Shown here: positions 6,270 to 15,335 of the stretch, piece after piece | Layout of the letters: the number at the start of each line of letters is the position of its first letter | Position numbering within the stretch: position 1 is the first letter of the stretch | NCBI RefSeq assembly: GCF_003286915.1 | Contig: NZ_QMFY01000001.1 | Coordinates: forward strand, 372,001 to 436,000 | DNA length: 64,000 nt | DNA from: Pseudochryseolinea flava | Lineage (GTDB): Bacteria; Bacteroidota; Bacteroidia; Cytophagales; Cyclobacteriaceae | Reading direction: 5' to 3' | The notes under the pieces: model-generated | The model's input: the letters and a program-made list of their open reading frames with translations, nothing else | Databases searched by the model: none | Told to the model about the DNA's origin: nothing | Translations under genes and position numbers: made by a program

Positions 6270-6467
6270 CTAGAACGTCCAGCGCACTTGAGCTTCTGCG
6301 GAAATCTCTTCCGACTTCGCCTCAGGAATGTCTGAGATTTTAAAAGACGAAGACGTCATGATGTCGATGACGGTACAGCAAATGGTTTTTAATAACAGAA
6401 CAGGAGAGATTACCGTCGTGAAGATAGAATAGCATTCGTGCATGGGTTGGGCGATGATTCCTCTCAT
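6270..6467 (-). CDS. Doubtful 65-residue ORF overlapping the upstream stop
   Basis: The start ATG overlaps the stop of the upstream minus-strand gene in an ATGA junction, the arrangement expected of translationally coupled genes. The product has a hydrophobic stretch (IFTTVISPVLLLKTICCTVI) and a charged tail ending in RWTF. I recognise no family and the composition is only moderately protein-like. If it is not real, 6200-6463 is empty. Confidence 0.35.
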   Translation of the reverse strand: MRGIIAQPMHECYSIFTTVISPVLLLKTICCTVIDIMTSSSFKISDIPEAKSEEISAEAQVRWTF

Positions 6468-6742
6468 CCCCCACTTCCAAATACTTCCTCAAACTTTGTT
6501 TTTATTGCCAACGCGGCCTTGTCGGAAATTTTATCGCGACTGTCATCGACGGTGTAGGTAAACTTGGCTGACGCATGTTGACGAACATTCACAAAAACAT
6601 AAACAAGCTTCTTCACTTTGGTGGCTGCCTCCGCTCGCAATATCTCAGTGACGGCATCGGAGAAACGCTCTACCTTCGCCATCAATAGTTTTTCCTGAAC
6701 GCTATTTTGTTTTATATCTGAAGCGAACTTTACGTGGGACAT
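6464..6742 (-). CDS. Hypothetical protein behind a tandem-repeat leader
   Basis: A 92-residue soluble protein. The first half is helical and charged (KQNSVQEKLLMAKVERFSDA); the second is mixed (KVKKLVYVFVNVRQHASAKF). No signal peptide and no known motif. The ATG at 6742 is only 12 bp from an array of twelve 7-bp repeats (6754-6837) that must form its leader or promoter, so expression may depend on repeat number. Confidence 0.55.
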   Translation of the reverse strand: MSHVKFASDIKQNSVQEKLLMAKVERFSDAVTEILRAEAATKVKKLVYVFVNVRQHASAKFTYTVDDSRDKISDKAALAIKTKFEEVFGSGG

Positions 6743-6753
6743 CGTTTGGTAAG

Positions 6754-6837
6754 GTTAATCGTTAATCGTTAATCGTTAATCGTTAATCGTTAATCGTTAA
6801 TCGTTAATCGTTAATCGTTAATCGTTATTCGTTAATC
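6754..6837. repeat. Heptanucleotide tandem repeat, 12 copies of GTTAATC
   Basis: Twelve uninterrupted 7-bp units; units 1-10 and 12 are exactly GTTAATC, and unit 11 is GTTATTC. On the minus strand the unit reads GATTAAC. Degenerate copies persist nearby (TTATCGTTATACGTTAATCG, about 6884-6903). The array abuts the start of the minus-strand gene at 6742. The rest of the gap to 7118 shows no gene I can support. Confidence 0.97.
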
Positions 6838-7118
6838 GTAAAAAATTAATCTCTTCAAGAGAACACCATTGCAGGGCGGCTTGTTATCGTTATACGTTAA
6901 TCGCCGTCAATTTAAAACAAACTAATGATTTCAATGTATCCAGTATAAATTATTTGCAACAAGGGCACGTGGAAACTACAGGTAAAAAGTAGTCGCGGCG
7001 TGTGTGGCACTTTTGCGTAAACACAAGAAAGAATGATGAAGAGAATCTGATTGTCCTCTTCATCATCATACTTGACGTTTTTAGATTTCCGATTTGTGAG
7101 GAAGATAACTTACTCTTC

Positions 7119-8495
7119 TTACTTTGCTGCCTTTCCGAAGGGTGTGTAGTCGCCATACTCTACATCTTGCAGCCAGAGGACGCGACCACCTTTGATCGCC
7201 GAGAAGTAGGCGTTGTATGTTTTTGGCTTATTCTCAATTTTCGAAAAAACAACTTGCCAATTTCCTTTCATCGTAAAAGTACCTGAAGACTTCGCGTTCT
7301 GTGCCACAGTGCCCCCATTCGTGCTGTTGGCCGTCCAGATCTGCCAATTGTAAGTTCGGTTAGTGCCGAATGAAAAATTCTGGCTCGATGAGTATGCATT
7401 GTATCCTGCATAAGACCCCGTGAATGTATTGTAATATTGCAGCGACGACGAAAAATCTGACGTCCACTTACCTTTCAAGTCATCTGACGACACTGCAAAT
7501 CGATTGAGACCGGAAAGATTAAATAGTGCTTGCCATTCACCAAAATATGAATCCGGTCGATCCACACCGAACACTTTCACAAAGTCCGCTTTGGTAGGCA
7601 TGATGACCTCAATCCAACCTGATTTCGCTTTCGAGAACAACGCAACGAACTGAGTCTTCCCGCTTTTATCGGTGAGATTTGCTGAAGCAAAATAGGCCGG
7701 TTCAAACGACGTATTGTATTCATAGAAAAAGAAATCGCTAGCACTTACATATCGCGGAGCGACTAAAAGATCCCAAAAACGTTTCGTTCTATCTACTTGC
7801 TGCGAGATATATTCACCGTCTTCCTTCCTTGGATAATGCAACACCACTTTGACATTGCCTTTGGTCGACTCAACCCAATCGGGTTTCACAACACTGGTCC
7901 AGCCATCATCAAAGTTTGTGGTACTGAAGTGAAATCCATCGGCAACGGTCGCGTCATTTCCTACCGGTAATTTTGATTCCGCGGGTTGCTGCTTCGACGA
8001 CGTGTTCACAACCGTCGGCTGAGAAATTTGAATCGATGCAATGAATGCGTCGAACTTTGCACCATAGGCTGTTGTATTGCTCATGATAACAAAGCTTATG
8101 CAACGTTGACCGTCACTAAAACTGCTTAAGATGAGATTTGCGTTCTCGTTATTGAAAACAAATTTTCCACTGCCACTCCAGAAGTTCCATCCATTAAAGA
8201 CTTGTTTATCGATCGCCTGTGGCTGTTGACTTGTACCGTATGGTGTTACGGCAAGATCTTTCCATTCACTTTGAAAATCGTTTTCCATGTTGCCTTTGCT
8301 AACAGTACTTTTCACAATACTGATTTGAGCCCACGTACGCTTCACATTATCAGTGAAAGAAAAGGCAATTGCATTTTCGCGTGTAATTTTAGTCCAACCG
8401 GAAGGTGGCGTGAACGAGAGCAAATCATAAGTCTGTTGCTGCGCAAAACTACCAACAGCCATCAAAAGCGAGAATGTGAAGATGACGTATTTCAT
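7119..8495 (-). CDS. Secreted hypothetical protein, about 458 residues
   Basis: I place the start at the Met (ATG 8495) that begins a clear signal peptide, MKYVIFTFSLLMAVGSFA followed by QQQ; an in-frame ATG 30 bp upstream would add an uncharged extension before it. The mature protein has an N-terminal region like the reserve or PsbP-like domains of secreted Bacteroidota proteins (FTPPSGWTKITRENAIAFSF), a low-complexity linker, and a second beta-rich domain with many Tyr and Trp near the C-terminus (WTSDFSSSLQYYNTF). No catalytic motif is evident. Location is probably periplasm or cell surface. Confidence 0.7.
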   Translation of the reverse strand: MKYVIFTFSLLMAVGSFAQQQTYDLLSFTPPSGWTKITRENAIAFSFTDNVKRTWAQISIVKSTVSKGNMENDFQSEWKDLAVTPYGTSQQPQAIDKQVFNGWNFWSGSGKFVFNNENANLILSSFSDGQRCISFVIMSNTTAYGAKFDAFIASIQISQPTVVNTSSKQQPAESKLPVGNDATVADGFHFSTTNFDDGWTSVVKPDWVESTKGNVKVVLHYPRKEDGEYISQQVDRTKRFWDLLVAPRYVSASDFFFYEYNTSFEPAYFASANLTDKSGKTQFVALFSKAKSGWIEVIMPTKADFVKVFGVDRPDSYFGEWQALFNLSGLNRFAVSSDDLKGKWTSDFSSSLQYYNTFTGSYAGYNAYSSSQNFSFGTNRTYNWQIWTANSTNGGTVAQNAKSSGTFTMKGNWQVVFSKIENKPKTYNAYFSAIKGGRVLWLQDVEYGDYTPFGKAAK

Positions 8496-8539
8496 ACCAA
8501 TGGAATTAGGGTATGCAAATTTCAATCAAAAACCAGATA

Positions 8540-8564
8540 AATAAAATCCCCGAAAAAAGGGATA
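8540..8564 (-). terminator. Terminator of the azoreductase gene
   Basis: On the minus strand ATCCC-TTTTTTC-GGGGAT (8546-8563) is followed by TTTATTTAT. It lies about 60 bp after the azoreductase stop and before the secreted-protein gene. Confidence 0.5.
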
Positions 8565-8625
8565 TACAGCACCTTCAATGTCTCTGTGCGATTTCCATCT
8601 TATGGGCTACTTAAACCACGCCCGT

Positions 8626-9228
8626 TCAGTCAATCACAATACTTGCTACGCCCCTTTCAAATCCCTGCTCTTTAATTCCCGTCACCTTCAAACCCTCGGC
8701 TCTAAATACGGATACGTCCGTTATGCCGAGGAAGCTAAAGAATGTTGTCAAGTAAGGCGCTACAAAGTCATACCCTTTCGCAGGACCTTCCGAATATACG
8801 CCGCCGGAAGACATCGCCACATACACTTTCTTACCCATTAATTTTCCCACCGGACCATGCTCACTATATGCGAACGTAATACCTGCGCGTGTAATGTGAT
8901 CCATCCACGATTTCAGCGCACTGTGTACTGAAAAGTTATAGAGCGGCGCACCGATCACGATAATGTCAGATGCCATGAGTTGTTGCACCGCTTCGTCCGA
9001 ATATCGTAATGCTGCTTTTCCTGCTGACGTCAGTTCTTCTTCAGGTGTAAACATCGATTGTAATGTAGCGGCATTAAGGTGTGGGAGTTCTTTCTCCACC
9101 AGGTCCACCCTCTCGACGGTACTGCCAGGATATTTCGCGATCACCTTCTCGACGATGGCGTTGCTGAGTTTTGTGCTGTATGCATTATTGCCTTGGATGC
9201 TTGAAAGCAAATGAAGAATCTTTTTCAT
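8626..9228 (-). CDS. azoR: FMN-dependent NADH-azoreductase / quinone reductase
   Basis: The 200-residue flavodoxin-like protein has the AzoR landmarks: LHLLSSIQGNNAYSTKLS (flavin phosphate loop), APLYNFSVHSALKSWMDHI (FMN and dimer contacts) and FAYSEHGPVGKLMGKK. Length matches E. coli AzoR (201). Such enzymes reduce azo dyes and, physiologically, quinones by two-electron transfer in the cytosol. The gene is divergent from an HxlR regulator 120 bp away, the same pairing as B. subtilis YodB/AzoR1, suggesting induction by quinone or thiol stress. Confidence 0.9.
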   Translation of the reverse strand: MKKILHLLSSIQGNNAYSTKLSNAIVEKVIAKYPGSTVERVDLVEKELPHLNAATLQSMFTPEEELTSAGKAALRYSDEAVQQLMASDIIVIGAPLYNFSVHSALKSWMDHITRAGITFAYSEHGPVGKLMGKKVYVAMSSGGVYSEGPAKGYDFVAPYLTTFFSFLGITDVSVFRAEGLKVTGIKEQGFERGVASIVID

Positions 9229-9297
9229 TATCAGATAGTTTGTTTCGTTTCAATTTGTGATGACAAAATTATGCACAGCAGCTATGCAAAGGATAGT

Positions 9298-9344
9298 ACT
9301 TACCTAAAGGAAAGCGCTTACGTTTAGGAAAGTGTGTACCTTTG
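9298..9344. promoter_or_regulatory. HxlR promoter with two operator-like repeats
   Basis: TACCTTTG (9337-9344) is an exact -7 element ending only 4 bp before ATG 9349, so the mRNA is probably leaderless. Immediately upstream are two 16-bp dyad-like repeats 18 bp apart, CTTACCTAAAGGAAAG (9299-9314) and CTTACGTTTAGGAAAG (9317-9332). They cover the -33 region and lie between the divergent azoreductase and regulator, as expected for the binding site of the HxlR product. Confidence 0.65.
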
Positions 9345-9348
9345 CTCC

Positions 9349-9726
9349 ATGGATGATCTTAAACTCGCGAGCAAAGAAGAATGTAACAGTTCATTGAAAT
9401 ATGTTTTCGACGCGCTGTACGTACTGGGTGGCAAGTGGAAGTTGCCGTTGATTTTATGTTTGATGCAATCGCCGAAGCGCTTCAACGAAATACAGCACGA
9501 GATGACCGGCATCTCTCCGAAAATACTGGCGCAAGAATTAAAAGATTTGGGACAGAATGAATTCATTACTCGCAACGTATATGCTACTACGCCTGTCACA
9601 ATCATCTACGAAGCGACAGACTACAGCCGAACATTGAAGAGCGTGCTGAATGAATTGAGCAGCTGGGGCATGCAGCATCGGGAGCGGATTATGCGCGGAC
9701 GAGTTGTGGAAGAAAAGATGGACTAA
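9349..9726 (+). CDS. HxlR/DUF24-family winged-helix regulator
   Basis: A 125-residue protein from ATG 9349 (an in-frame GTG at 9334 overlaps the -7 element and is rejected). HxlR features: a Cys at residue 12 just before the first helix (KEECNSSLKYVFDALYVLGG), then GKWKLPLILCLMQSPKRFNE, ISPKILAQELKDLG and a C-terminal dimer helix. In YodB, CatR and relatives the N-terminal Cys is the redox switch sensing quinones. It is divergent from azoR and probably represses it and itself through the repeats at 9299-9332. Confidence 0.9.
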   Translation: MDDLKLASKEECNSSLKYVFDALYVLGGKWKLPLILCLMQSPKRFNEIQHEMTGISPKILAQELKDLGQNEFITRNVYATTPVTIIYEATDYSRTLKSVLNELSSWGMQHRERIMRGRVVEEKMD

Positions 9727-9915
9727 GCTATTCGATGAATAGATTCGTTAAGCCATTGTATGCTCCTCACCCAAGCGAAGGATTGCCGCCGAAAAAAAAC
9801 GCAATGGAACACGAACCTCGTCCAATGATGCTAAATCTTATTACAAAGTCTCAAGGCCACTAAGGTTCGCTAAGAAACGGGGCTTCGTGATTTCTTGGTG
9901 GCAAGATAAATTTCC

Positions 9916-12699
9916 TCACACTCCACTAACTTGATTTAAATTCTTATTGGTTAATGGCAACCTAACGGTAAAGGTTGTGGCGACATTGACGATTGAATGA
10001 AGCGTGATATAACCATTAAGTCGAGAAGTAGCTTTGCTCGCAATATACAAGCCGAGGCCGTTACCTTTCGAGGATGCGTTCGCACGGAAATACATATCGA
10101 ATACGCGCGGCTGGAATTCTTCAGCAATACCCTGCCCATTATCTTCAACTTTAATAACAATAAAGTCATTTTCTACCCTCGTCGTGATCTTGATATATGG
10201 GGCCTCGGTTGTTGAAAAATGTATTGCGTTCTCGATCAGATTTTCAATAATCACACGTACCAGTGCGGGATATGAATAAAACTGCGTATGATGTGATGTT
10301 TCTTCTAGCGTCAACTTTATTTTTTTTCGATCGACTTCCTCTTGAAATTCCACCATGATTTTAGAAATGACTTCGCGGATAACAACTTCCTTATAAATCA
10401 AATCTTGTGAACCCAGGTCGCTGATCGACTGCAATTTCTTCAACATCTTATCTAATCCCTGAGCGGTCTCTTTCACTTTTTCAAAAAGTTCGATAGCGTT
10501 ATCGTCTTTAACCGTAATCTTTGCTACTTCTGCCAAACCCATAAATGTGGTCAATGGTCTTCGAAAGTCATGCGACGATCGGTAGAAGAAAGTGTCAAGT
10601 TCAAGATAGGCCTGACGCAATTGAGATGTTCTCTCGGCTACTTTTTCCTCAAGCGTCTTGTTCATCTGGGTAATAAAATCGTTGGCATCTTTCAATTCCG
10701 CCGCCTGGCTAGAAATCTCTACCTGCTTTTGCTGAATGTCCGCATTTAATAGCACCAGCGCTTCATTTGATTTAGACAGCGCTTCTGTTTGTACCAAAAT
10801 CTCTTCTTGCTTTTCGGATAATTTCTTATTGAGCGTCGACAACGACTCATTTGTCTCACGCAACTCTATGGTGTGCGTATTTAATTGGTCATTCAACTGT
10901 CCTTGTTCCTGTCGCGCTAATACCAATCGCCGATTGAGTTTGATCACATAAGCGCTCACGAACACAACCAACACAAGGAGCAACGACCCGATAAAAATTA
11001 TAATGGTTTGGTTTCTGATTCGAGCATCTTGCGATAAGATACGGCTTTCATCTAATGCCTTTTGACTATTCAGTAACTCAATCTCTTTTTCCTTTCGCTC
11101 TACCTGATAAAGACCTTGCATGTCGGCAACTTTCCGGCTGATGTTTTCCGAGAAAATACTATCATTAATGGACTCATACTTTTTCCTGAAAGCAACGGCT
11201 TCTTGAAAGTCATGTTTTCTTTCGAACAATTCAGCAAAATATTGATAACCCTTTCTTCTAATCAATTTCGAATTTGTAATCTGAGAAAGAGAAACAGCTT
11301 TCTCAAGATACGCTTGCGCTTCGTTTAGTCGATTTTGCTGCATGAGTACATGTGCTATTCCGAAGTAGGAATTAGCCACGCTATTTTTATCAATTACATT
11401 TTGCTTAAGCTGAAGCGATTCGTGCTGAAGTTGCAGTGCTTTGGTGAGATCGCCCAATGCTTCATAGTTGAGCGCAAGGTTAAAAACAGACGCGGCTACA
11501 CCCTCCGTGAAATTGATCTGCTTGCGTAGCACGAGTGCCTTACGATGTTCCTCTATCGATTCCTTATATTTTTTTTCAGAAAAAAGCACTGCGCCGCGTG
11601 TGCCATGACTATCGGCAATTCCCTTTTGATCTTGGATACTATTGAAAATCATTTGTGCGCGATCCACATATTGCGTCGCCAATGCAAGATTTCCCAGGTC
11701 TTTATAATTCCATCCTATTTCATTATAAAGTTCCGCATTCAAAGGTTGCAATCCCGAAGTTTCCGTAATTGCTAAAGCCTTAAAATAAAAGCTTTGCGCA
11801 AGATCGTAGTCCGAAAGTTTCCGATAGATCTTTCCTATCCTAAAGTATAGCTGCGCGCGTTGTAAATGATAGTTAAATATTCTTGATGACCAAAGTGCCC
11901 GAAAGCAATGATTAAGCGCATCCTCGTAATGACCCTTTGCATAATCGAGATCTGCTTCGAAAAGAAAACACATCCCTTTGTGATAGTTATCGTCGATCTT
12001 CGCTGTAATTGCACACAGCTTATTCGCATATAACATCGCGTTTTCAAAGTCGAGGATATTGATGTACACCTTTGTACACGTCGCATAAAAATCAGTTCGA
12101 CTATAGGCTGTTGAGTCTTGCTTGATCTGTTTTACGCGACTTAAATATTCAAGCGCTTTTTGATTCTGCCATCGTTGCGTAGAGAGCCTGGCGTAAGCGC
12201 AGTAAATGTTGGATAGCCGTGTAGTGAGATTATTTGTCGCTGCGATTCCTATGGCATTGTCAAATGCTAACGCGGCACTATCATATTGACCAACGTTGGA
12301 TAACACATTTCCCCACTGTGTTAAATTGTAAACCGTATTATCAATTGATTCTTCCGAAGGGATTTCATTGGAAAGGCGAAAATAACGCAGCGCTTGCTGG
12401 TAATTTCCGAATGCATCTTCACCTATTGCCAATAGGGTGTAGGCATATTTGAGACCCCGACGATAATCCGACTTTTCCGCAATTTGAAAAGCTTCTTTTG
12501 CGTAGTTAACGGCAAGACTGTCGTCGAAGTCGAAATATTCCCAAGCGAGATTGTTCAGCGCGTCCACTCTCTCTTCCGAAGTCCTTGCTTTTGTTAGGCT
12601 GTCCTTTAATTTTCTTTTAACCTCGTAGGTCTGGCCCAATACGCGACTGCCGTTCACCAGAAACGAAAAAAAAATAAATATGAAAATTGCAGATTTCAA
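9916..12699 (-). CDS. TPR-containing sensor histidine kinase
   Basis: 927 residues: signal peptide (1-22), tetratricopeptide repeats over roughly 40-520 in the periplasm, one membrane helix (564-586), a long coiled coil (590-695), the phosphoacceptor box SSHDFRRPL with His710, and a HATPase domain with N box NLIENAIHFS (820-829), G1 VEDNGQGI (851-858) and GNGLGLYI (879-886). This is the common Bacteroidota architecture for envelope sensing. No response regulator is adjacent, so its partner is elsewhere. The 190 bp beyond its stop (9727-9915) show nothing recognisable. Confidence 0.9.
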   Translation of the reverse strand: MKSAIFIFIFFSFLVNGSRVLGQTYEVKRKLKDSLTKARTSEERVDALNNLAWEYFDFDDSLAVNYAKEAFQIAEKSDYRRGLKYAYTLLAIGEDAFGNYQQALRYFRLSNEIPSEESIDNTVYNLTQWGNVLSNVGQYDSAALAFDNAIGIAATNNLTTRLSNIYCAYARLSTQRWQNQKALEYLSRVKQIKQDSTAYSRTDFYATCTKVYINILDFENAMLYANKLCAITAKIDDNYHKGMCFLFEADLDYAKGHYEDALNHCFRALWSSRIFNYHLQRAQLYFRIGKIYRKLSDYDLAQSFYFKALAITETSGLQPLNAELYNEIGWNYKDLGNLALATQYVDRAQMIFNSIQDQKGIADSHGTRGAVLFSEKKYKESIEEHRKALVLRKQINFTEGVAASVFNLALNYEALGDLTKALQLQHESLQLKQNVIDKNSVANSYFGIAHVLMQQNRLNEAQAYLEKAVSLSQITNSKLIRRKGYQYFAELFERKHDFQEAVAFRKKYESINDSIFSENISRKVADMQGLYQVERKEKEIELLNSQKALDESRILSQDARIRNQTIIIFIGSLLLVLVVFVSAYVIKLNRRLVLARQEQGQLNDQLNTHTIELRETNESLSTLNKKLSEKQEEILVQTEALSKSNEALVLLNADIQQKQVEISSQAAELKDANDFITQMNKTLEEKVAERTSQLRQAYLELDTFFYRSSHDFRRPLTTFMGLAEVAKITVKDDNAIELFEKVKETAQGLDKMLKKLQSISDLGSQDLIYKEVVIREVISKIMVEFQEEVDRKKIKLTLEETSHHTQFYSYPALVRVIIENLIENAIHFSTTEAPYIKITTRVENDFIVIKVEDNGQGIAEEFQPRVFDMYFRANASSKGNGLGLYIASKATSRLNGYITLHSIVNVATTFTVRLPLTNKNLNQVSGV

Positions 12700-12880
12700 G
12701 ACCCACTCATGGCTAAGACTCAGTTAAAATAAGACTATTATTTCAATCAAGTTTAAATTCGTCGAGAAGAATGTGATCGTGCTATCCTTCTCCTCAATGA
12801 GGCTACGCATTTAATCGATTGGCGGCCAAAATGTCTTAAATTGGCTGTTCAGAAAGCTTCGGTAATTGCATTTGTACATA

Positions 12881-12914
12881 CAAAAAATGCGCACCGTTAA
12901 CCAGGTACGCATTT
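12881..12914 (-). terminator. Terminator of the lipoprotein gene
   Basis: AAATGCG (12885-12891) and CGCATTT (12908-12914) pair, extended by ACC/GGT; on the minus strand the stem runs into TTTTTT. It lies 26 bp after the stop of the lipoprotein gene. Confidence 0.75.
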
Positions 12915-12939
12915 CATTCTTACTGACGTTCATGTTTTT

Positions 12940-13839
12940 CTACCGAACTACATAAGCAAAAGTTCCAGTCACGGTCTTTTTCCCATCACAAGCGTTGGTA
13001 TTGTTAGGCGTAGTAGCGGTGATCAAAAAATGTCCAGTGACTAATTCGCCAGGCGTAGTCGAAAACCTAGTAAACCTCCATCGCGAAGATCCATCCTTCC
13101 GGTAGTAGCAGTTATTAATCGCGGGTTCAACAAATACGGTATTGACCGTATCACTAGCCGTACCGTTGGATGTTGTAATTCGACCTAAGTAAGAACTGTG
13201 TGTTTCGTAGGCACTTCCCATCACTGTTGAATCTATACCCGCACGAAAATAGAATTCATTATTCTGCGCGCGAAAACTGGCGGGATTGGGATTCTTCGTT
13301 GATCGCAAAACAGCAAGTGTTAAATTCTCGTGATCAACGCCATCAACAGAAAAATTTAATGTCCCGTCAACAGCGATAATTGTCCAATCGCTAAAATGAT
13401 CGACTTGTGCACTTAAGGTTTTATCTTCCTTATCAATTGTAAAACCATCGACCACTTGCCAGGCATCGGCAGAAGATGGACGTGTCATCAAACGAAGTAA
13501 TTCGGGATGTGATTTTTTAGCCGCTACATCAGCGTCAGTGTACTTCAACTCAAGGGTTACGGGCTTCAAGAATTCCTGCGAAGTGAGTGAATATATTTTT
13601 CCCACACCATTCGTAAGGTCACTTACTGATTCCTTCACCTCTATATTCACCGATTCACCAACGGCGCCCGCAGGGATTTCCACGGAAATATTTTTATCGG
13701 AAGACTCGAGTGATCCACCATCTTTTGTAACCGTTGTGCCGGCAGGTTCTGGCTCAGGATCTGATTTTGAATCATCGCTGCAGCTAAACTGGACAAGGAG
13801 CATGCAAACAACTGCGTAGAGAAAGTGCTTTTTCAACAT
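12940..13839 (-). CDS. Surface lipoprotein with a ZU5-like domain
   Basis: A 299-residue protein with a lipoprotein signal, LLVQFSC, followed by an acidic SDDSKSDPEPEP linker. Residues about 35-155 resemble ZU5-type beta domains (TKDGGSLESSDKNISVEIPA, then SLTSQEFLKPVTLELKYT and DHFSDWTIIAV). The C-terminal half is a Bacteroidota-type beta domain ending GTFAYVVR. The acidic residues right after the Cys resemble export signals that send lipoproteins to the cell surface. Function unknown. Confidence 0.75.
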   Translation of the reverse strand: MLKKHFLYAVVCMLLVQFSCSDDSKSDPEPEPAGTTVTKDGGSLESSDKNISVEIPAGAVGESVNIEVKESVSDLTNGVGKIYSLTSQEFLKPVTLELKYTDADVAAKKSHPELLRLMTRPSSADAWQVVDGFTIDKEDKTLSAQVDHFSDWTIIAVDGTLNFSVDGVDHENLTLAVLRSTKNPNPASFRAQNNEFYFRAGIDSTVMGSAYETHSSYLGRITTSNGTASDTVNTVFVEPAINNCYYRKDGSSRWRFTRFSTTPGELVTGHFLITATTPNNTNACDGKKTVTGTFAYVVR

Positions 13840-14031
13840 AGGGCTATTTTATAATTTATTAAGAATAGCCATAAATCGCAGTAATCAACATGATGTAACC
13901 GCCAAGATTAGTTTATGGCGTTGATCGTTCTTGAAATCCGACTAAACGCAAGGCTGCGTTTTAACCAAACCATACGTTCACTCCCTCATGAAAGCGCGCG
14001 ACGCAACCGCTCCTTCATCGACACTGGGCAA

Positions 14032-14886
14032 TTACTCCAAAGATTTAATTAAATTTTCGTTCAACTTAACGTAGTTATTCCTATTGTGATGTTCCTTTGC
14101 TTGTTGCAATGACAACTTCGCAGAAACTAGCGCTTCCTTCCCTCGCCCCAAGTCTTTCAATATTTTCGCTTTGTAGTAATGTTGCCAATAAGGCTTACCG
14201 TTTACTTTCTCCCATCCTTCAATGGCTTTATTAATCATCTCCAATGCAACCATTGGTTTGTGATCGTACTCATAATAAAACTGAGCAGCATACCAGTAAT
14301 TGGGATTTGTGTTTTTCAAATCCGATTCGATCTGCGCGCGAAGTTTGTTAGTAATATCCGTTTTGATTGGTATCGTAATCGACCAATCTTCCCAGCTTAG
14401 CACAAGGTCACAGCGTTCCGCTTTAACATTATTAAACTCAAATGTAAGTGTCTCTCTAAAAAGTTTAGAATCTTGTTTGTTGGTTTGAACCCTACACACA
14501 TCATCGCTTATGCTATAGCCATCGGAACCCCAGTTTTGCACGCCCTTATTAATGATAACAGTCCAGGTCTTCTTTGATGGGATTGTGTAGAGTACGTATC
14601 TACCAGAGTCGATTTTACATCCTTCAATTTCCACAGCATCAAAGAATGTGATCTTTGTTGCTGCATTTGCACCTGTCCGCCATACCGAATCGAAAGGTTC
14701 GACATAGCCGATCATCTTTCTGCCCTTTACGCCCGGTCGGGAATACTGCAACTTAATCTTCGCCATGCCGAAATCTTGAATGATCGTCTGCATTGGACTT
14801 GGATTCGGAAAATCAACTTGCGCGTTTGCACCGAGACAAAAGATGAATAACGCACAAGTGATGTTTACATATATTATTCTACGCAT
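14032..14886 (-). CDS. DUF2911 domain protein with C-terminal TPR-like helices
   Basis: 284 residues with a signal peptide (FIFCLGANAQ). The DUF2911 core is clear: PSPMQTIIQDFGMAKIKLQY, SRPGVKGRKMIG, VWRTGANAATKITF, GRYVLYTIPSKKTWTVIINK. Helical repeats follow from about residue 190 (PNYWYAAQFYYEYDHKPMVA). Secreted DUF2911 proteins are widespread in Bacteroidota and of unknown function. It starts 8 bp after the VOC gene and is probably the last gene of a four-gene operon. Confidence 0.85.
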   Translation of the reverse strand: MRRIIYVNITCALFIFCLGANAQVDFPNPSPMQTIIQDFGMAKIKLQYSRPGVKGRKMIGYVEPFDSVWRTGANAATKITFFDAVEIEGCKIDSGRYVLYTIPSKKTWTVIINKGVQNWGSDGYSISDDVCRVQTNKQDSKLFRETLTFEFNNVKAERCDLVLSWEDWSITIPIKTDITNKLRAQIESDLKNTNPNYWYAAQFYYEYDHKPMVALEMINKAIEGWEKVNGKPYWQHYYKAKILKDLGRGKEALVSAKLSLQQAKEHHNRNNYVKLNENLIKSLE

Positions 14887-14894
14887 GAAACAAA

Positions 14895-15296
14895 TTATTG
14901 TACTACGTGTGTAACCGCGATAACGGCGCCAACAGGGTCCTGAAGCATAGCATACACGTGATTACCATTGGCATCAAATACTTCTTTGATAATCTTACCA
15001 CCAAGACGCTTACATTTTTCAACACTGTCCTTCACACTATCAACATTGATGTAAACAATCCACTGTGGTGGAATGCCCATGTTGCCACCTTGTGCATGAC
15101 AAACGCCTGCTACCCAACTTCCCGCTGAGTCCTTCATGATGTAATCCACATACGACTGTTGTTCGCCCATTTTTAGTTCACCGGGTGTCCATCCAATTAC
15201 TTGCGTGTAAAAATCTTTGAGTTCACCTGCATTGGGGACAGTTATGTCTGCAGATACAATTGCACCGACGTTATACTTCTTAACATTCTCACTCAT
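14895..15296 (-). CDS. VOC-family protein (glyoxalase-like)
   Basis: About 133 residues from the internal Met beginning MSENVKKYNVGAIVSADI; a longer start at 15332 would add a hydrophobic leader that VOC proteins lack. Two beta-alpha-beta-beta-beta units are visible: ADITVPNAGELKDFYTQVIG with YVDYIMKD, and IVYINVDSVKDSVEKCKRLG with VYAMLQDPVGAVIAV. Likely a cytosolic metal-dependent enzyme or small-molecule binder. Part of the run that also holds the DHFR-like gene and epoxide hydrolase. Confidence 0.8.
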   Translation of the reverse strand: MSENVKKYNVGAIVSADITVPNAGELKDFYTQVIGWTPGELKMGEQQSYVDYIMKDSAGSWVAGVCHAQGGNMGIPPQWIVYINVDSVKDSVEKCKRLGGKIIKEVFDANGNHVYAMLQDPVGAVIAVTHVVQ

Positions 15297-15335
15297 ATCG
15301 TTTCTAAGTTTAAGGAATATGCTAAATAGCATTTT

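Noticed and set aside
6754-6837. CRISPR array
   Set aside because: The 7-bp units are contiguous with no spacers and no cas genes are present; it is a simple tandem repeat. No other CRISPR-like array is visible in the window.
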